Part shown: piece by piece, positions 62,518 through 64,000 of the stretch
Position numbering within the stretch: position 1 is the first letter of the stretch
Layout of the letters: each line of letters opens with the position of its first letter
Assembly (NCBI RefSeq): GCF_040605455.1
Contig: NZ_JBEXCV010000027.1
Coordinates: forward strand, 1 to 64,000
Length of the DNA: 64,000 nucleotides
DNA from: Embleya sp040605455
GTDB lineage: Bacteria; Actinomycetota; Actinomycetes; Streptomycetales; Streptomycetaceae
Reading direction: 5' to 3'
The notes under the pieces: model-generated
What the model was told of the DNA's origin: nothing
The model's database searches: none
The model's input: the letters and a program-made list of their open reading frames with translations, nothing else
Translations under genes and position numbers: made by a program

Positions 62518-63744
62518 GTGGAGTTCGGCATCTTCCTGAACGGGTACACCCCCGGTCCGGCCGCTCACGATCGCGCGAGCGAGCACCTCGTGCTCATGCG
62601 CGAGTTGGAATTGGCCATCAAGGCCGACAAGCACAACTGGAAGTACGCCTGGTTCGGCGAGCACCACGGTCTGGTCGAGTACAGCCACATGTCGGCTCCC
62701 GAGGTCGCCATCGGTTACGTCGCGGCCAAGACCGAGCGCATCCACCTGGCGACCGGCATCAACAGCCTGTCGCCGCGCAAGGAGCACCCGGTCCGCTACG
62801 CCGAGCGCGCCGCGATGATGGACCACATCACCGAGGGTCGCTTCGAGTGGGGCACCGGCCGCGGTGCGGGCAGCCACGAGATGGCCTCATTCAACATCAT
62901 GGACAAGAACTCGACGAAGACCGAGTGGGACGAGGTCATTCGCGAGATCCCCCGGATGTGGGCGCAGACGGACTACACGTTCGAGGGCGACCACTTCACG
63001 GTGCCGACCCCGCACGACATCCACCCGAAGCCGTACGGCGAGTCGCACCCGCCGATCTGGGTGGCCTGCGGCAACCCGGCCACCTTCGGCAAGGCCGGCT
63101 CGATGGGCATCGGCGCGATCGCGTTCAACTTCGAACCGGTCTACAACCTCAAGGGCCGCATCGAGGCCTACAAGGAAGCCGCCGAGAACCCGGTCGAGAT
63201 CGTCGGCGACTACCAGAACAACAACGTGATGATGACGAACGCCGTCATCTGTCTGTCCGACCGCAAGCGCGCTCGCGAGATCGCGCTCAGCAAGGGCCGC
63301 GGCTACCTGGTCACCCTGGTGAACCTGTACCACGACACCATGCCGAAGTCGGCGGACGCGATCACCTGGCCGTCGCCCACGTTCGACCTCTCGATGGGCG
63401 GCGACGAGCTGCTGGACCAGCTGATCGAGGGCGGCTTCATGCTCGTCGGCACCCCGGAAGAGGTGTGCGAGCAGGTCAAGGCGTACCAGGAGGTGGGCTG
63501 TGACCAGCTCGTCTTCGGCATCAACGACGGTATGACGCACGAGGAGAACCTCGAGATGCTCGAGCTCTTCGGCAACCAGGTGATCCCCGAGTTCGACAAG
63601 GACCCGGAGCACTCGACCACCAAGTACCGTCGCAACGCGGTGCCGAAGTTCGGTCGTTTCCAGGGCGCGGGCCCGGACCCCGACCTCAAGGTCGAGGTGC
63701 TCCCGACGAGCGCGGTGCTGCCGCTTCCCTACCCCTCGGCGTAA
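62518..63744 (+). CDS. LLM-class flavin-dependent oxidoreductase
   Basis: A 408-residue luciferase-like monooxygenase: MEFGIFLNGYTPGPAAHDRA, KYAWFGEHHGLVEYSHMSAP, LATGINSLSPRKEHPVRYAE and GRFEWGTGRGAGSHEMASF (flavin/F420-site glycine run). These are TIM-barrel enzymes using FMNH2 or F420. The substrate is unknown. The codon use is very biased (nearly all C/G third positions, AAC, AAG), suggesting high expression. The GTG at 62518 has GGGAGG 7 nt upstream. Confidence 0.9.
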   Translation: MEFGIFLNGYTPGPAAHDRASEHLVLMRELELAIKADKHNWKYAWFGEHHGLVEYSHMSAPEVAIGYVAAKTERIHLATGINSLSPRKEHPVRYAERAAMMDHITEGRFEWGTGRGAGSHEMASFNIMDKNSTKTEWDEVIREIPRMWAQTDYTFEGDHFTVPTPHDIHPKPYGESHPPIWVACGNPATFGKAGSMGIGAIAFNFEPVYNLKGRIEAYKEAAENPVEIVGDYQNNNVMMTNAVICLSDRKRAREIALSKGRGYLVTLVNLYHDTMPKSADAITWPSPTFDLSMGGDELLDQLIEGGFMLVGTPEEVCEQVKAYQEVGCDQLVFGINDGMTHEENLEMLELFGNQVIPEFDKDPEHSTTKYRRNAVPKFGRFQGAGPDPDLKVEVLPTSAVLPLPYPSA

Positions 63745-63767
63745 TCCGGGCGGGCATTGAAGAGGTC

Positions 63768-63799
63768 CGAGGCCATCGGGGGAAATCCCGGTGGCCTCG
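63768..63799. terminator. Hairpin terminator after the LLM gene
   Basis: CGAGGCCATCGGG (63768-63780) pairs with CCCGGTGGCCTCG (63787-63799) with one G-T pair and a 6-nt loop. Confidence 0.75.
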
Positions 63800-63913
63800 C
63801 GCATTTTGACGGGAAGTCAGCCCGGCGGCGGGTCGTTTCAACCGGGTGTTCGCCTCGGCCACGCCCGCCCGGTGTGATCTTCCAGAGGATGCTCATGGAA
63901 TAACCGTGCGCCC

Positions 63914-64000
63914 TCACGTGGCGTGAGGTTCAAGCTCCTCGTGCGATTCGTCGCCGGGATGCCCGCCCTTGCCCTTGCCGGCGCGCCGCTTGCGTCGATT
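63914..64000 (-). CDS. C-terminal end of a gene running off the window
   Basis: The last 28 codons are visible: RRKRRAGKGKGGHPGDESHE then ELEPHAT and a TGA. The segment is highly charged, as in the cytoplasmic tail of a membrane protein or a disordered end. The family cannot be told from this piece. Confidence 0.5.
   Translation of the reverse strand, partial: NRRKRRAGKGKGGHPGDESHEELEPHAT

Overview
The window looks like chromosome of a very high-GC filamentous actinomycete of the Streptomycetaceae type. The reasons are the strong GC bias at third codon positions, frequent GTG and TTG starts behind GGAGG-like ribosome binding sites, ATGA-overlapping gene pairs, a replicative dnaE (56.6-60.2 kb), cytochrome bd genes, SigE-type sigma factor and PASTA-less Ser/Thr kinases with beta-propeller tails, and an AICE-type integrative element. 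The species cannot be fixed from the sequence alone.

Layout. (1) 1-5.64 kb is the integrase end of an actinomycete integrative and conjugative element: a small hypothetical gene, a DUF3631 ATPase, an excisionase, an XRE regulator and a tyrosine integrase whose last codons run antisense into a tRNA-Lys(UUU) gene. (2) 5.60-15.59 kb is a second island, bounded by perfect 143-bp direct repeats that carry the 5' half of that tRNA and about 100 bp upstream of it. It holds a GAF/PAS/SpoIIE phosphatase, two unknown genes, an excisionase remnant, an IS701/IS1380 chimera, an HTH-vWA gene split at a poly-G tract, and an IS5-like element that encloses an inositol-monophosphatase-like passenger gene. (3) 15.6-20.1 kb is a rearrangement scar (hemE, permease and IS630 fragments) around a short Na+/H+ antiporter.

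(4) 20.3-35.5 kb reads as one metabolic neighbourhood: a glucose-1-dehydrogenase-like SDR, NDH-2, CydAB, a GMC oxidoreductase, a cyclase-family hydrolase, an aldose 1-epimerase, a long antiporter, a GH15 glycosidase, a DUF389 membrane protein and a gluconokinase. Together they could take alpha-glucan or trehalose to glucose, gluconate and 6-phosphogluconate while passing electrons through quinone to cytochrome bd. This pathway is inference. Three families occur twice here (antiporter, SDR, GH15), one copy of each being shortened or dead, which suggests an old cassette duplication. (5) 34.3-38.7 kb is a second scar with dead SDR, Phd, IS110, response-regulator and XdhC pieces, and one intact HigBA-type toxin-antitoxin pair.

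(6) 38.7-43.4 kb carries two tandem paralogous membrane Ser/Thr kinases with PQQ-like propellers. A SigE-type sigma factor with a coupled membrane protein follows, then a decayed secreted protease and a nucleotidyltransferase. (7) 47.3-56.4 kb is a run of small regulator/efflux or regulator/enzyme modules: MFS-TetR, FAD monooxygenase, MFS/MarR, AraC-VOC and NmrA-like/HxlR, several with clear palindromic or repeated operators. (8) 56.6-64 kb is core-like: dnaE, a DUF2277 protein, a triplicated GC-rich intergenic repeat, a second SpoIIE phosphatase, an LLM flavin oxidoreductase and the end of an unidentified gene at the right edge.
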